Source: Paracoccus aminovorans (GTDB lineage Bacteria > Pseudomonadota > Alphaproteobacteria > Rhodobacterales > Rhodobacteraceae). From it: 64,000 bases of DNA. Where the stretch lies: NCBI RefSeq assembly GCF_001546115.1, contig NZ_KQ955209.1:193311-257310 (forward strand). Reading direction: 5' to 3'. Positions 23,565 through 32,522 of this stretch are shown piece by piece (positions within the stretch are counted from its first letter, which is position 1; every line of letters starts with the position of its first letter). The notes beneath the pieces were generated by a model that made no database searches, was not told where the DNA came from, and saw nothing but the letters and a program-made list of their open reading frames with translations. The translations under genes were made by a program, and so were the position numbers.

Positions 23565-24958
23565 GCCAACCTCCCGGGGAACAGGCTGTCTGCCGTTGCA
23601 TGAATCCGCTGGATCGGGGCCTTGGCAATGGCCGGCGCGGCAAGGCCGCGGATCTCGGCCAGCAGGGCGCGAGCGTCCCAATCGACCGGCCAGCCCTGCA
23701 CCATGCGCAACCGGCCATCCGTGAACACCGCGTCGATCTGGTCGCGGTTGCCATAGCGCACCAGTTCCCAGGTCAGGTCATGGGACGGGGTGAACTCGGG
23801 CCGGTCCAGATCGACCAGCAAGAAGTCGGCGGCGAGGCCCGGCGCGATGCGGCCGGTGACGGCCGCCAGACCGCTGGCCTCGGCCGCCATCCGCGTGGCG
23901 GCATCCAGCCACAGCCAGCCGCCGCCGCAGGAACTGTCGCCCGAGGCCAGGCCATAGGCGGTGCGCTGCATGGCTTCCGCCGCATCCATCAGCCGGAAGC
24001 CGTCGGCGCGGGTGCCATCGGTGCCCAGGCCGAAGCGGATGCCAAGCGCCTGCATCTGCAAGGCGGGCGCCACCGCGTTCCCCTTCCAGACCGAGGCCAC
24101 GGGGTTATAGGCGACAGCCGCGCCGGTATCGCGCAGCAGGTTCATCTCGGACGGCGTGATCAGCGTCGAATGCGCGATCAGGGTTTGCGGACCAAGCGCG
24201 CCGACATGGGCCAAATGCTCCAGCGGGCGACGGCCATGGGCGACCAGCGAGCGTTCGACCGCCACCAGATGCTCGTTCACATGCGTCTGGAACGTCGCGC
24301 CCGCCGCCGCCGCCATCGCCGCGATGGCGCGCAGCATCGCGTCGCTGGCCACTTCGGGGATCGAGATCGCCAGCGACGGATGGATCAGCGGATCGCCCTG
24401 ATAGGCAGTCAGGTGCGCTTCGGCCAAGCGCAGGATCGCGGCGCGGTCGGGAACCACCGCCGCCCCGCCCAGATCGTTGCAGATCTGCGCCACGACCAGG
24501 CGCAACCCCGTCTCGCGCGCGGCCTCGACCAGCTTGCCGATATGCCCGGCGGACCGGGTGCCGGCATCGACGGCCGTGGTGAAGCCGCCACGCAAACATT
24601 CCAGGGCCGCCAGTTTCGAGGACAGATAGACCATGTGCTCGTCCAGGCTGCCCTCCAGCGGCACCCAGATCCGGCGAAAGATCTCGGAGGGTTCGCCGAA
24701 GACCAGCGACTTGCCCAGCGACTGCGTCAGATGGGTATGGGTGTCGATGAAGCCCGGCATCATCAGGTGATCGGGCAGCTCGGCGACCCTTGCATCGGGA
24801 TGGCGGGCGCGCAGCGCGGCGGCCGTGCCGATATCGGCAAAGCGCCCGCCCTGCAGCAGCACGGCCATGCCCGGCTGCGGCCCGTCATCCGCCAGCAGCC
24901 GGCCGGGCGCGACGATCAGGTTGTCGGTCCGGGCAAAGGTCGGGCGCAGGTCGATCAT
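23561..24958 (-). CDS. Amidohydrolase family (guanine deaminase / ATZ-TRZ-like)
   Basis: 465 residues with the metal-dependent hydrolase pattern: HxH in MPGFIDTHTHLTQSLGKSL, His in TFQTHVNEHL, His in LIAHSTLI and Asp in RFGLGTDGTRADG. The C-terminus folds back into the usual beta sandwich (ASGLAAVTGRIAPGLAADFL). It belongs to the branch that removes amino or chloro groups from purines, pyrimidines and triazines. The substrate cannot be named from sequence, but the adjacent nucleobase permease suggests a purine- or pyrimidine-like compound. Start ATG 24958 overlaps the permease stop (ATGA). Confidence 0.88.
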   Translation of the reverse strand: MIDLRPTFARTDNLIVAPGRLLADDGPQPGMAVLLQGGRFADIGTAAALRARHPDARVAELPDHLMMPGFIDTHTHLTQSLGKSLVFGEPSEIFRRIWVPLEGSLDEHMVYLSSKLAALECLRGGFTTAVDAGTRSAGHIGKLVEAARETGLRLVVAQICNDLGGAAVVPDRAAILRLAEAHLTAYQGDPLIHPSLAISIPEVASDAMLRAIAAMAAAAGATFQTHVNEHLVAVERSLVAHGRRPLEHLAHVGALGPQTLIAHSTLITPSEMNLLRDTGAAVAYNPVASVWKGNAVAPALQMQALGIRFGLGTDGTRADGFRLMDAAEAMQRTAYGLASGDSSCGGGWLWLDAATRMAAEASGLAAVTGRIAPGLAADFLLVDLDRPEFTPSHDLTWELVRYGNRDQIDAVFTDGRLRMVQGWPVDWDARALLAEIRGLAAPAIAKAPIQRIHATADSLFPGRLA

Positions 24959-26298
24959 TGGGCATGCTCCGTGTTTTCGAGGGGTTTTGGGGCGTTGAAC
25001 TGGAAGAAGGCATTGACGAGCGCCGCCGTGATTGTGCCCATCGCCAGGCCATTGCCCAGGATCATCTGCGACCATTGCGGGAACTGGCTATAGACCCCGG
25101 GCACCAGGATCGGCATCAGCCCCATGGCCAGGCCCGAGGCCAGCGTGAACATCGCGCCGTGTTCGCGCAGGTCCACGCGGGACAGGACATGGATGCCGAT
25201 CACGCCGATGATGGAAAACACGATGATCGCCGTGCCGCCCACGACCGGACCGGGCAGGACGCTCGCCAGCCGCGAGACCGGCGCGATCAGCGCGATCACG
25301 ACCAGGATCACCCCCGCCATCGCCGTGACATAGCGTGAGCGGACACCCGTGGCGCGCACGATGCCCACGTTCTCGCCCGAGGTGATGATCAGCGAGGTTC
25401 CGAACATGCTGCCCACGATCGAGGCCACCGCATCGCCGCGGATGGTGCGCGGCACGATGGCATGGGCGTCGCCCTTGCGGTCCACGATCTCGGCCGTGGC
25501 GATGGTCTGGCCGGTCGCCTCGGCCATCGAGATGATCGAGAAGATGATCAGCGGCAGCGCCGCAACGATATCGAACTTGGGCATCCCGAAGGGGAACAAC
25601 TGCGGCACCGCGATCAGCGGACCCTGCATCACGCCCGACACATCCAGCCTGCCCAGGGCGGCCGCCAGCAGCGTGCCCGCGATCAGCCCCAGCATGACCG
25701 AGATGCGCTGCAACGTGCCGGTGAACACGCGCGAAAAGATCACGGTCAGCGCGATGGTCGCCAGCGCCAGTCCGACATTGACCGGATCGGCGAAATGCGC
25801 CTCGCCCGAGCGCCCGGTGATGGTGCCGCCATAGATCTTGACCAGGTTCACCGCGACCAGCAGCAGCATGGTGCCGACCACGATCGGCGGAAAGAACCGC
25901 AGCAGGCGCCGAAAGACCGGCAGGGCCAGGAAATAGAAGACGCCGGTCATCAGCACCGCACCGACGGCGGTCTGCACGTCGGTCTGTGTGGCGATGGCGA
26001 GAAAGATCGCAATCGGCGCGCCACCCGGGACCATGATGAAGGGCAGCCTTGCGCCGAAGCCGGCAGGCCCGAAGCTTTGCAGGATCGAGCCGAGGCCGCA
26101 GACCAGGAAGGTGGCGCTGATGATCGAGACGGTCAGGCCCGCATCGAAGCCCAGCGTCTGCGCGACCAGGAACACCGCCGTGATCGGCGAGGCGGCCATC
26201 ACCAGCACATGCTGGAACCCGTAAAGGATCAGATCCTTGAGCGGCAGCCTTTCGTCCACGGGATCGGTTGGCGGAACGGAATCTATCGCAGTCGGCAT
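24955..26298 (-). CDS. NCS2 family nucleobase:cation symporter (xanthine/uracil permease)
   Basis: 447 residues with about 12-14 membrane segments. The NCS2 signature near residue 260-290 (SIISMAEATGQTIATAEIVD) contains the conserved substrate-binding Glu. PFIMVPGGAPIAIFLA and SMFGTSLIITSGENVGIVRA match the other conserved loops. I chose the ATG at 26298 with AGGGGA nine bases upstream; a TTG at 26340 would start inside the operator. First gene of the operon, divergent from a LacI regulator. Confidence 0.93.
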   Translation of the reverse strand: MPTAIDSVPPTDPVDERLPLKDLILYGFQHVLVMAASPITAVFLVAQTLGFDAGLTVSIISATFLVCGLGSILQSFGPAGFGARLPFIMVPGGAPIAIFLAIATQTDVQTAVGAVLMTGVFYFLALPVFRRLLRFFPPIVVGTMLLLVAVNLVKIYGGTITGRSGEAHFADPVNVGLALATIALTVIFSRVFTGTLQRISVMLGLIAGTLLAAALGRLDVSGVMQGPLIAVPQLFPFGMPKFDIVAALPLIIFSIISMAEATGQTIATAEIVDRKGDAHAIVPRTIRGDAVASIVGSMFGTSLIITSGENVGIVRATGVRSRYVTAMAGVILVVIALIAPVSRLASVLPGPVVGGTAIIVFSIIGVIGIHVLSRVDLREHGAMFTLASGLAMGLMPILVPGVYSQFPQWSQMILGNGLAMGTITAALVNAFFQFNAPKPLENTEHAQ

Positions 26299-26336
26299 GT
26301 TGGATTTCCCCTGTTGAGATGCGTTCGTCTGCTTAT

Positions 26337-26350
26337 GCAAATCGTTTTGC
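26337..26350. promoter_or_regulatory. LacI-type operator 1
   Basis: GCAAATCGTTTTGC is a LacI-family palindrome (GCAAAwCGwTTTGC with a central CG). It lies 39 bases before the permease start. Confidence 0.75.
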
Positions 26351-26382
26351 TACCACGCCGAATAGCACGGAAACCGATTCGT

Positions 26383-26396
26383 GCAAATCGTTTTGT
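26383..26396. promoter_or_regulatory. LacI-type operator 2
   Basis: GCAAATCGTTTTGT repeats operator 1 with one change, 46 bases further on and 43 bases before the LacI gene. Two sites between divergent genes suggest autoregulation, possibly with looping. Confidence 0.7.
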
Positions 26397-26438
26397 TGCG
26401 ATGGCGGCCGATGCTGGTAATGTGACGGCGGGGATCAG

Positions 26439-27455
26439 ATGAATGAGCAAAGAGTGAACAAACCCACCATCTCGGATCTGGCGAAGGCCGCGGGGGTATC
26501 GGTTACGACCGTGTCCCATGCCTTCAGCGGCCGCCGCCATGTGGATCCCGAAACCGCTAAGCGGATCCAGGCGCTTGCGGACCAGATGGGCTATCATCCA
26601 AGCTCGATGGCACGGGCGCTGCGCAGCGGGCGGACAGGCGTGATCGCGCTTGCCTCGTCGATGCCCTTTGCGGTCGCGGCCGGGCCGTCGCGGCTGGGCT
26701 TCCTGATGGAGATTGCGGCTTCCGCCGCGATGTCGGCCCTGACGCGCGACCTTGCCCTGTGCCTGATCCCGCCGCATCCCGCGGCGCAGGGCAAGGGGTC
26801 GGTCGGTTTCGACGGCGTGATCCTGGTCGAGCCGATGCGCGACGATCCGCTGGTCGCCTATTTCGAGCAGCGCAAGACGCCGATCGTCTCCATCGGGACG
26901 GTGCCCGATCGTCCCGACATCCCGGCGGTGAACATCCGTTCGCGCGAAACCGCCGCCCTGTTGCTGGATCATCTGGCACAGCAGGGATGCCATCGCGTTG
27001 CTGCGCTGATCGGCTCGGCCCCCCGGACCAGTCAGATCGAAAGCGCCGCAGCCTATGAGGCTTTTGTCACGCGATTTGGCGGGTCGTCCCTGCTCGTCCG
27101 CATGGGCGAGGAAGAAGCCGAGGACACCGCGTATCAGGAGACGTTGCAGCTGCTGCGCGCGAACCCGTCGATCGACGGCATCTTCGCGGCCATCGACGCC
27201 TTCGCCAGCGGCGCGATGCGTGCGGCGCAGGAACTCGGATGGACGGTGCCGGATCGCCTGCGCCTGGTCACCCGCTATGACGGGGTCAGGGCCAAGCTGT
27301 CCCAGCCTCCCCTGACAGCGGTCGATCTGCACCTGCCGGCAATCGCAGAAAAAGCCGTCCATCTGCTGCTGGACCAGATCGAGGGCTCCAGCCGAATGAT
27401 CGAGGCCGACCTTCCCGAGCTGATCGTCAGGCGTTCATCGCAGAGGCGAAGCTGA
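26439..27455 (+). CDS. LacI family transcriptional regulator
   Basis: 338 residues. The N-terminal LacI helix-turn-helix is clear (TISDLAKAAGVSVTTVSHAF) with the hinge helix SSMARALRSGRTGVIAL. A periplasmic-binding-protein-like sensor domain follows. It faces the NCS2 permease-amidohydrolase-TSUP operon across two matching operators, so it probably controls that operon in response to a purine-like ligand. The ligand is inferred from the neighbours. The ATG at 26439 has only a weak GGCGGGG site upstream. Confidence 0.92.
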   Translation: MNEQRVNKPTISDLAKAAGVSVTTVSHAFSGRRHVDPETAKRIQALADQMGYHPSSMARALRSGRTGVIALASSMPFAVAAGPSRLGFLMEIAASAAMSALTRDLALCLIPPHPAAQGKGSVGFDGVILVEPMRDDPLVAYFEQRKTPIVSIGTVPDRPDIPAVNIRSRETAALLLDHLAQQGCHRVAALIGSAPRTSQIESAAAYEAFVTRFGGSSLLVRMGEEEAEDTAYQETLQLLRANPSIDGIFAAIDAFASGAMRAAQELGWTVPDRLRLVTRYDGVRAKLSQPPLTAVDLHLPAIAEKAVHLLLDQIEGSSRMIEADLPELIVRRSSQRRS

Positions 27456-27918
27456 GGCCGAACGCCTTCAGCTTCGCGGCCATTTCCTTCCTTCACGAAA
27501 TGCGCGACTTTTGGTCAGTTTGCCGCGTCCTGCGGCGAAGGCGCAAACAGCCGGTCACCATCAGGACTAGGCGGATTCTCGCGCTCCATACAAGCATAAC
27601 ACAGTTTTCGAAAGTATATCGAAGCTTATGCGCCGCATATTGCAGTCAAATTGAACCAATAAAAGCCTTGTCCCGCGCAAGCTGTCATCTAAAATTCAAT
27701 TTGTTCACGCATTAACCAATTGACGGCTCTGCGGTTCCGGCCTATTTGCAGCCTGGCGTTGAGTGATCGTTTCACGGCTCGATCGCACCGGGGCGGTTCG
27801 GCACGACTCCTGCCCGCAAGGATGCACAATTTGTATGGGTAAGGTGCATCCGTAATTTCTTGGTATTCATATAATCTCTTCGAGACGCCATCTGTCTCTG
27901 TTCGGAGGTCGTACTATA
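27456..27918. promoter_or_regulatory. 463-base regulatory stretch upstream of the glycan operon
   Basis: No gene. It is AT-rich compared with its surroundings. A plausible promoter is TTGACG (27720-27725), a 17-base spacer, TATTTG (27743-27748), which would give a leader of about 165 bases. The leader holds GGATGCAC (27820-27827) facing GTGCATCC (27844-27851). TCTCGCGCTCCATACAAGCA at 27577-27596 repeats a sequence found before the MocR-type gene. Confidence 0.4.
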
Positions 27919-29295
27919 ATGCGCGCGGTCGTGCTGGTCCAAAACGGGCTCAAGAGCCTTGTTGAGGAAGTAATTCGTTCCTGTTCAATATCCTGCATGG
28001 AAATCGGCAGCCGAAGTGCAAATGAGTTTCTACCGCCGGGGCAGCGGCCCCTGGCCATAGTCCTGAAAAACGCGGCGGCCCGGAAAACCGTCAAGCTGCC
28101 GGAGTTCCTGAATGACGTGCCCCGATTCCTGTTCGATCCCGGGAACAAGGAGAAGCTTTTTCTCGATATTATCGAGCTGCTTCTGACCCAGCTCAATGCC
28201 AGCGAGGAAGACGCCGGATGCGCACGGCTTTCCGCCGCGATATTACGCGCGGAAAATCAAGCCCTTGAGCAGAACCTGAAGTCCGTCGAGGATTTCCTTT
28301 ATACGCTGGGCAATCCGCGATTCATGCGCGCCCTGTCCTGGGATCCCATTGGCGTGATGGTCAGCCTTAACCCGGGCGCGGCGCTGACGCAGCGCCTGCC
28401 GACGGGCGCCGCTTCGATCGCCGCGGTCGACCTCTGGGTGCCGGCGGCACTGCAAGAGGATATCGCGCGGCTCGAATGCCGCATCCTCTGCGCCTCGGGC
28501 AACAGCATCGCCCTGGCGCCCGCGCCGGCCCTGGCCGGGGTCGAGGCGGGCTGGCTGCGCTTTGCGCTGTCGACGCCGCTTCGCGGACCCGAACAGGATT
28601 GCGCCCTGCAATTGTCCTGGCGGGGCGAAAGCCCCTGCGTGCTGGGGCTGGGCCATGCGGTGCCCGATCCCGCCTTCGCCGCCCGGGCCGAGGGAGAGGC
28701 CGCGCAGGACCATGTCCTAGCGCTGCGGGTCTGGAAATCGCTGCCCGGCGTCCATCTGCCCGAGGTTGCCGCGGTCGGATCGGGCAAGGACAGCCTTGGC
28801 GCCGGGGACGCGAATTTCATCACGCCCTCGGAATTGCCGCGTCCCGAACTGTTCTCGACGCCGCCGCTGGCCAGAGACCACATCTCGGCCGCCTTCTGGG
28901 AGAACGAGGATGCCATCCTGGTGCATCCCTCGCGCCACGGGCCGGTCTGCGCGGTGATCCGCGACGTCGAACTGCCGGCGCTGTCGCATATCTCGGCGCT
29001 GGTGAACGTGGGCCATCCCCGCGCGCCCAGCCTGAACTTCAGCGTCGGCGTGGCGCCGCATGGCCAGGTGGACGAGGACGGCTATTGGCAGCGCCGCATG
29101 GGCCCCTGGGTGCATGGCCTGCCGCCGCATGGCTGGTCGCAGGCGCATTGCATCCCGGTCGAGCCCATCGTCGGGCGCGCCGATATCCTGCTGGCCGTCT
29201 CGCTGGCCACGGACCAGCCGAACGATCTGAGCTGGGGGCTGTTCCGCGGCTTCCGCATCGCCCGTCGCAACAACGTGCCGCAGGCGCTGCAATGA
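27919..29295 (+). CDS. Conserved hypothetical protein of a glycan cluster (possibly DUF6212)
   Basis: 458 residues; no catalytic motif recognised. The first 110 residues are lower in GC and helical. The rest is a beta-rich domain with phrases such as NPRFMRALSWDPIGVMVSLN, FWENEDAILVHPSRHGPVCA and LLAVSLATDQPNDLSWGLFR. From memory this resembles the DUF6212 family found beside glycosyltransferases, but I could not verify it. The ATG at 27919 follows GGAGG (27904-27908). Its stop overlaps the start of the next glycosyltransferase (ATGA), so it is the first gene of the operon. Binding or modification of a surface polysaccharide is a guess. Confidence 0.75.
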   Translation: MRAVVLVQNGLKSLVEEVIRSCSISCMEIGSRSANEFLPPGQRPLAIVLKNAAARKTVKLPEFLNDVPRFLFDPGNKEKLFLDIIELLLTQLNASEEDAGCARLSAAILRAENQALEQNLKSVEDFLYTLGNPRFMRALSWDPIGVMVSLNPGAALTQRLPTGAASIAAVDLWVPAALQEDIARLECRILCASGNSIALAPAPALAGVEAGWLRFALSTPLRGPEQDCALQLSWRGESPCVLGLGHAVPDPAFAARAEGEAAQDHVLALRVWKSLPGVHLPEVAAVGSGKDSLGAGDANFITPSELPRPELFSTPPLARDHISAAFWENEDAILVHPSRHGPVCAVIRDVELPALSHISALVNVGHPRAPSLNFSVGVAPHGQVDEDGYWQRRMGPWVHGLPPHGWSQAHCIPVEPIVGRADILLAVSLATDQPNDLSWGLFRGFRIARRNNVPQALQ

Positions 29296-31907
29296 CCACA
29301 ACGGAGCAGATCTCGATTATCATCCCGACCAAGGGTCACCCGGTCCTGCTGGACGATGCCATCGCCGCCGTGCATCGCGAGATGGCCACGGGCGCGATCC
29401 GCCGGCTGGTGGTGATCGACGACGGCTGCGAGCACGCCGAGACCCGCGCCAGCCTTGCCAGCTGGCAGGCGATCATGGGCGATTCCATGCTGGCGCTGCA
29501 TTTCCCGAATGCCGGCCTCAGCGCGGCGCGCAACCGGGGCATCAGGGCGGCGCTGGCGGCGGACCCGGACATCGAGGCGCTGTTCCTGCTGGACGCCGAC
29601 AACACGCTGGTCGAGGGCGCAGCCGCCGCCTGCCAGCGCGCCCTGGCGCAGCACCCCGACCAGGACTGGTTCTATCCCGAGTTCGACTTCTTCGGGCAGA
29701 GGGCGCATTACATCGCCGACCACGACCCCAGCCTGCTGTTTCACGCCCATGTCAACCTGTGCGAGGCCGGCAGCCTGATCCGGCGCCGGGTCTTCGATGC
29801 CGGCATCCGTTTCGACGAGACGATGAAAAAGGGCTACGAGGACTGGGATTTCTGGCTTTCGGCGGCGCGGGCCGGGTTCCGGGGCCGGCCGCTGGCCGCG
29901 CCGGTGCTGCTGTATCGCAAGCGCCCGGCCAGCATGCTGTCGCATTCGCACGACCTCGACGGCGAGCTGCGGCGATTCCTGGAAAACAAGCACCGCTGGC
30001 TGTTCTCGGCCCCGGCGCTGCTGGCGCTCGAGGCGCAGCGTTTCCCGCGCTATGCCATCATCGAAGGCGACAGCGCGATCCTGTGCACCGATCCCGACCA
30101 CAGCGAGACGGTGACGCTGGCCGATCTCGAGCGGCGCTTCTTCGCGCATTTCGCCGATCCCTATGCCCATCACGCGCCGGCGCTGCTGATCGTGCTGCGC
30201 GAGGGCGTCAGCGCGCGGCTGAAGCAGGCCCGGCTGATGCGCAACTTCCTGTGGCTCTGCGAAAGGCGGCAGGCACGGCAGGGCGGCGCGGCGGATCTGG
30301 ACCTGTTCTTCGTCGAGGCCTCGGAATCCGGCCACCAGGTGCATACCGACCTGGGCAATCCGGCGACCATGCCCGACGGGGTTGCCGTCGGCCTGGAACG
30401 GCTGCGCGAGATCGTCATGCGCGACGACGCCGGCTGGATCCGCGAGGTCGAGCGCGCGCCGAACCCGCATGCCGTCACCGGCTGGGGCATGGAGATCGAC
30501 GGCATGTCGCCCCTGCGCCCGCAGGCCGAGGCCGCGACCGAACTGCTGCGCGGCTTCCTGATGCAGCTGCATCGCAGCCGCTTCCGGCCCGCGCTGGCGC
30601 AAAGCTGGCAATGGCGCGCCCCGGGCGGCGCCGCCAGCCGCGCCATGGCGGTCGAGATCCCGCGCGGCGCCGCCTCGGGCGGGGTGATCTTCCCGCTGCT
30701 GAAACAGCCCGGGCGCAAGGACATCGGCCTGGTGCTGCCGATCTTCGACTTCGGCGGCGTGGAAAAGGTCGCGGCCAGCCTGGCGCGCGAACTGGCCGCC
30801 GCCGGGCACCGGCTGCACCTGTTCATCGCCAGCGACCGGCCGCTCTATGGTGACGGCTGGGCGCTGGAGGCCTTCTCGACGGTGAACTGGCTGCCCGATG
30901 CGTCGACGCTGGACTGGTCCGGCCCCGAATACATGGGCACCGCCGAGCCGCGCTGGGGCGAGGGCATGGAGCGCGCCGACCTGGTCGGGCTGCTCTGCTC
31001 GATGGATGCGGTCATCAACGCCCATTCCGCCGCGCTGCACAAGGTCGCCGACCGGCTGAAGCGGCAGGGTGTCCTGATGATCGACCACGAGCACCTGGTC
31101 GAGCGCAGCGTCTATGGCCGCAACTACGGCCCGCCGAAGCTGGCGCTGGCCTATGAGCATGCCTATGACCTGTTCATCAGCTGCTCGCAGACGCTGTCGC
31201 GCTGGCTGAACGCCCAGGGGATTCCGCGCAGCAAGCTGATGCCGGTGGTCAATGCGCCGGGCTATCCGCTGGCGCCGGCCCGCGTCGCGGCGCTGCTCGA
31301 ACGGCGCGAGGCCCTGGCCCGCGATACGGCCCCGCTGCGGGTGCTGTTCATGGGGCGGCTCGATCCGCAAAAGGGCGTCGGCCGGCTTGCGACGATCTAT
31401 GCGGCCCTGGCGCGGCACCTGCCCGGCGTCCAGCTGTCGATCGCCGGGCAGTCTGTGGTCGATGCCGCAGGCGAGCTCAGCTTTCCCCGGCAGACGCGGA
31501 TGCTGGGCGCCATGCGCGGCCCCGAGGCGCTGACCGAACTGCTGGCCGCGACCGACGTCATGGTCCTGCCCTCGCATTACGAGGGGCTGCCGCTGTCGGT
31601 GCTCGAGGCGCAGCGGCTGGGGGTGGCGGTGCTCGCGACCGAAGTCGGCGCCATGCACGAGGCCATCGAGGACGGCGTGACCGGCTTCGTGATCCCCGAA
31701 GAGAATTGCGAGGCGGGATTCGTGCACCGCATCCTGGCGCTCGACGGCGACCGCGACCAGCTGCGGCGAATTTCCCGCGCCGCCTCGGACGGCGCGCGCG
31801 ACTGGGCAATGGCGGCGGCCCCGCTGCTCGCCTGGCTCGCAACGAAATGGGAGGAGCCGATCTGCGGTGAAAAGCAGATGCATGCTCAGGAAAGGACGAG
31901 TAATTGA
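29292..31907 (+). CDS. Two-domain glycosyltransferase (GT2 fused to GT4)
   Basis: 871 residues. The N-terminal third is GT-A/GT2: ISIIIPTKGHPVLLDDAI, VVIDDG, GLSAARNRGIRAAL and the DxD-type LFLLDADN near residue 100, then KKGYEDWDFWLSAA. The C-terminal 400 residues are GT-B/GT4: IGLVLPIFDFGGVEKVAASL, VLFMGRLDPQKGVGRL and the nucleotide-sugar site SHYEGLPLSVLEAQRLG. One protein with both folds could add two different sugars in turn. It acts in the cytoplasm. It overlaps both neighbours by four bases (ATGA and TTGA). Confidence 0.93.
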   Translation: MTTTEQISIIIPTKGHPVLLDDAIAAVHREMATGAIRRLVVIDDGCEHAETRASLASWQAIMGDSMLALHFPNAGLSAARNRGIRAALAADPDIEALFLLDADNTLVEGAAAACQRALAQHPDQDWFYPEFDFFGQRAHYIADHDPSLLFHAHVNLCEAGSLIRRRVFDAGIRFDETMKKGYEDWDFWLSAARAGFRGRPLAAPVLLYRKRPASMLSHSHDLDGELRRFLENKHRWLFSAPALLALEAQRFPRYAIIEGDSAILCTDPDHSETVTLADLERRFFAHFADPYAHHAPALLIVLREGVSARLKQARLMRNFLWLCERRQARQGGAADLDLFFVEASESGHQVHTDLGNPATMPDGVAVGLERLREIVMRDDAGWIREVERAPNPHAVTGWGMEIDGMSPLRPQAEAATELLRGFLMQLHRSRFRPALAQSWQWRAPGGAASRAMAVEIPRGAASGGVIFPLLKQPGRKDIGLVLPIFDFGGVEKVAASLARELAAAGHRLHLFIASDRPLYGDGWALEAFSTVNWLPDASTLDWSGPEYMGTAEPRWGEGMERADLVGLLCSMDAVINAHSAALHKVADRLKRQGVLMIDHEHLVERSVYGRNYGPPKLALAYEHAYDLFISCSQTLSRWLNAQGIPRSKLMPVVNAPGYPLAPARVAALLERREALARDTAPLRVLFMGRLDPQKGVGRLATIYAALARHLPGVQLSIAGQSVVDAAGELSFPRQTRMLGAMRGPEALTELLAATDVMVLPSHYEGLPLSVLEAQRLGVAVLATEVGAMHEAIEDGVTGFVIPEENCEAGFVHRILALDGDRDQLRRISRAASDGARDWAMAAAPLLAWLATKWEEPICGEKQMHAQERTSN

Positions 31908-32464
31908 CGACCATCTATGCTGCTGCCCTACGCAATTACGAAGCGGCGGCCTCGGTTCTGACGGCCCTGCAGTCCAGCCGCATCGACCTTTTGGCCGAGG
32001 CACGCTCGGCCCTGGTCGGCCGGCCCAAGCTGGCGCTGACCGGCGGCTACAACACCGTGACGCCGGCCCTGGGCATCTGCCTGCCGAACGGGACGCGCTG
32101 TGACGTCATGGCCACGCCGGATGATCTGCGCGCGGTCGAGCTGCGCGGCGCCGGCCAGCAATGGATGACGCTGGAAACGCCGCTGCCGGATTCCTCGAAG
32201 CTGGCCTCGAAATGCTTCATCGAATGCAACCTCGCCGCCGAGACGCCGCTGGTCGCCGACGTGTTCCTGCGCAGCTTCGACGAGGACGGCTCGACCGAGG
32301 ACAGCGGCCATGTCGAATGGCGCATCATGCGCGATTCCCTGTCGCTGTGCAGCCTGCCGCTGCCCCAGGTCTCGGACGGCAATACGGCGCGGCGGATCAT
32401 CATCCACCTGCGACAGCCGGCCTCGCGCCTGATCCTGGGCGGCCTGGCGGCCACGCTGGTCTGA
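31904..32464 (+). CDS. Small conserved hypothetical protein of the glycan operon
   Basis: 186 residues. I do not recognise the family. It has a helical start (YAAALRNYEAAASVLTALQS) and then mostly short strands, ending VSDGNTARRIIIHLRQPASR and a hydrophobic LILGGLAATLV tail. The start is TTG at 31904, overlapping the previous gene's TGA (TTGA) with AAAGGA seven bases upstream, which is good evidence for a TTG start by coupling. The fold may be a beta sandwich like those of the neighbouring unknown proteins. Function unknown. Confidence 0.75.
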   Translation: MTTIYAAALRNYEAAASVLTALQSSRIDLLAEARSALVGRPKLALTGGYNTVTPALGICLPNGTRCDVMATPDDLRAVELRGAGQQWMTLETPLPDSSKLASKCFIECNLAAETPLVADVFLRSFDEDGSTEDSGHVEWRIMRDSLSLCSLPLPQVSDGNTARRIIIHLRQPASRLILGGLAATLV

Positions 32465-32522
32465 GCAATCCCCGCGGTCGTGCCGGCGCGGCACGACCCC
32501 CCTGCCGACAAAGGAAACGGTC

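Noticed and set aside
29082..32003. 973-codon minus-strand frame opposite the double glycosyltransferase
   Set aside because: Shadow frame without any motif; the plus-strand frame has GT2 and GT4 signatures and coupled ends.
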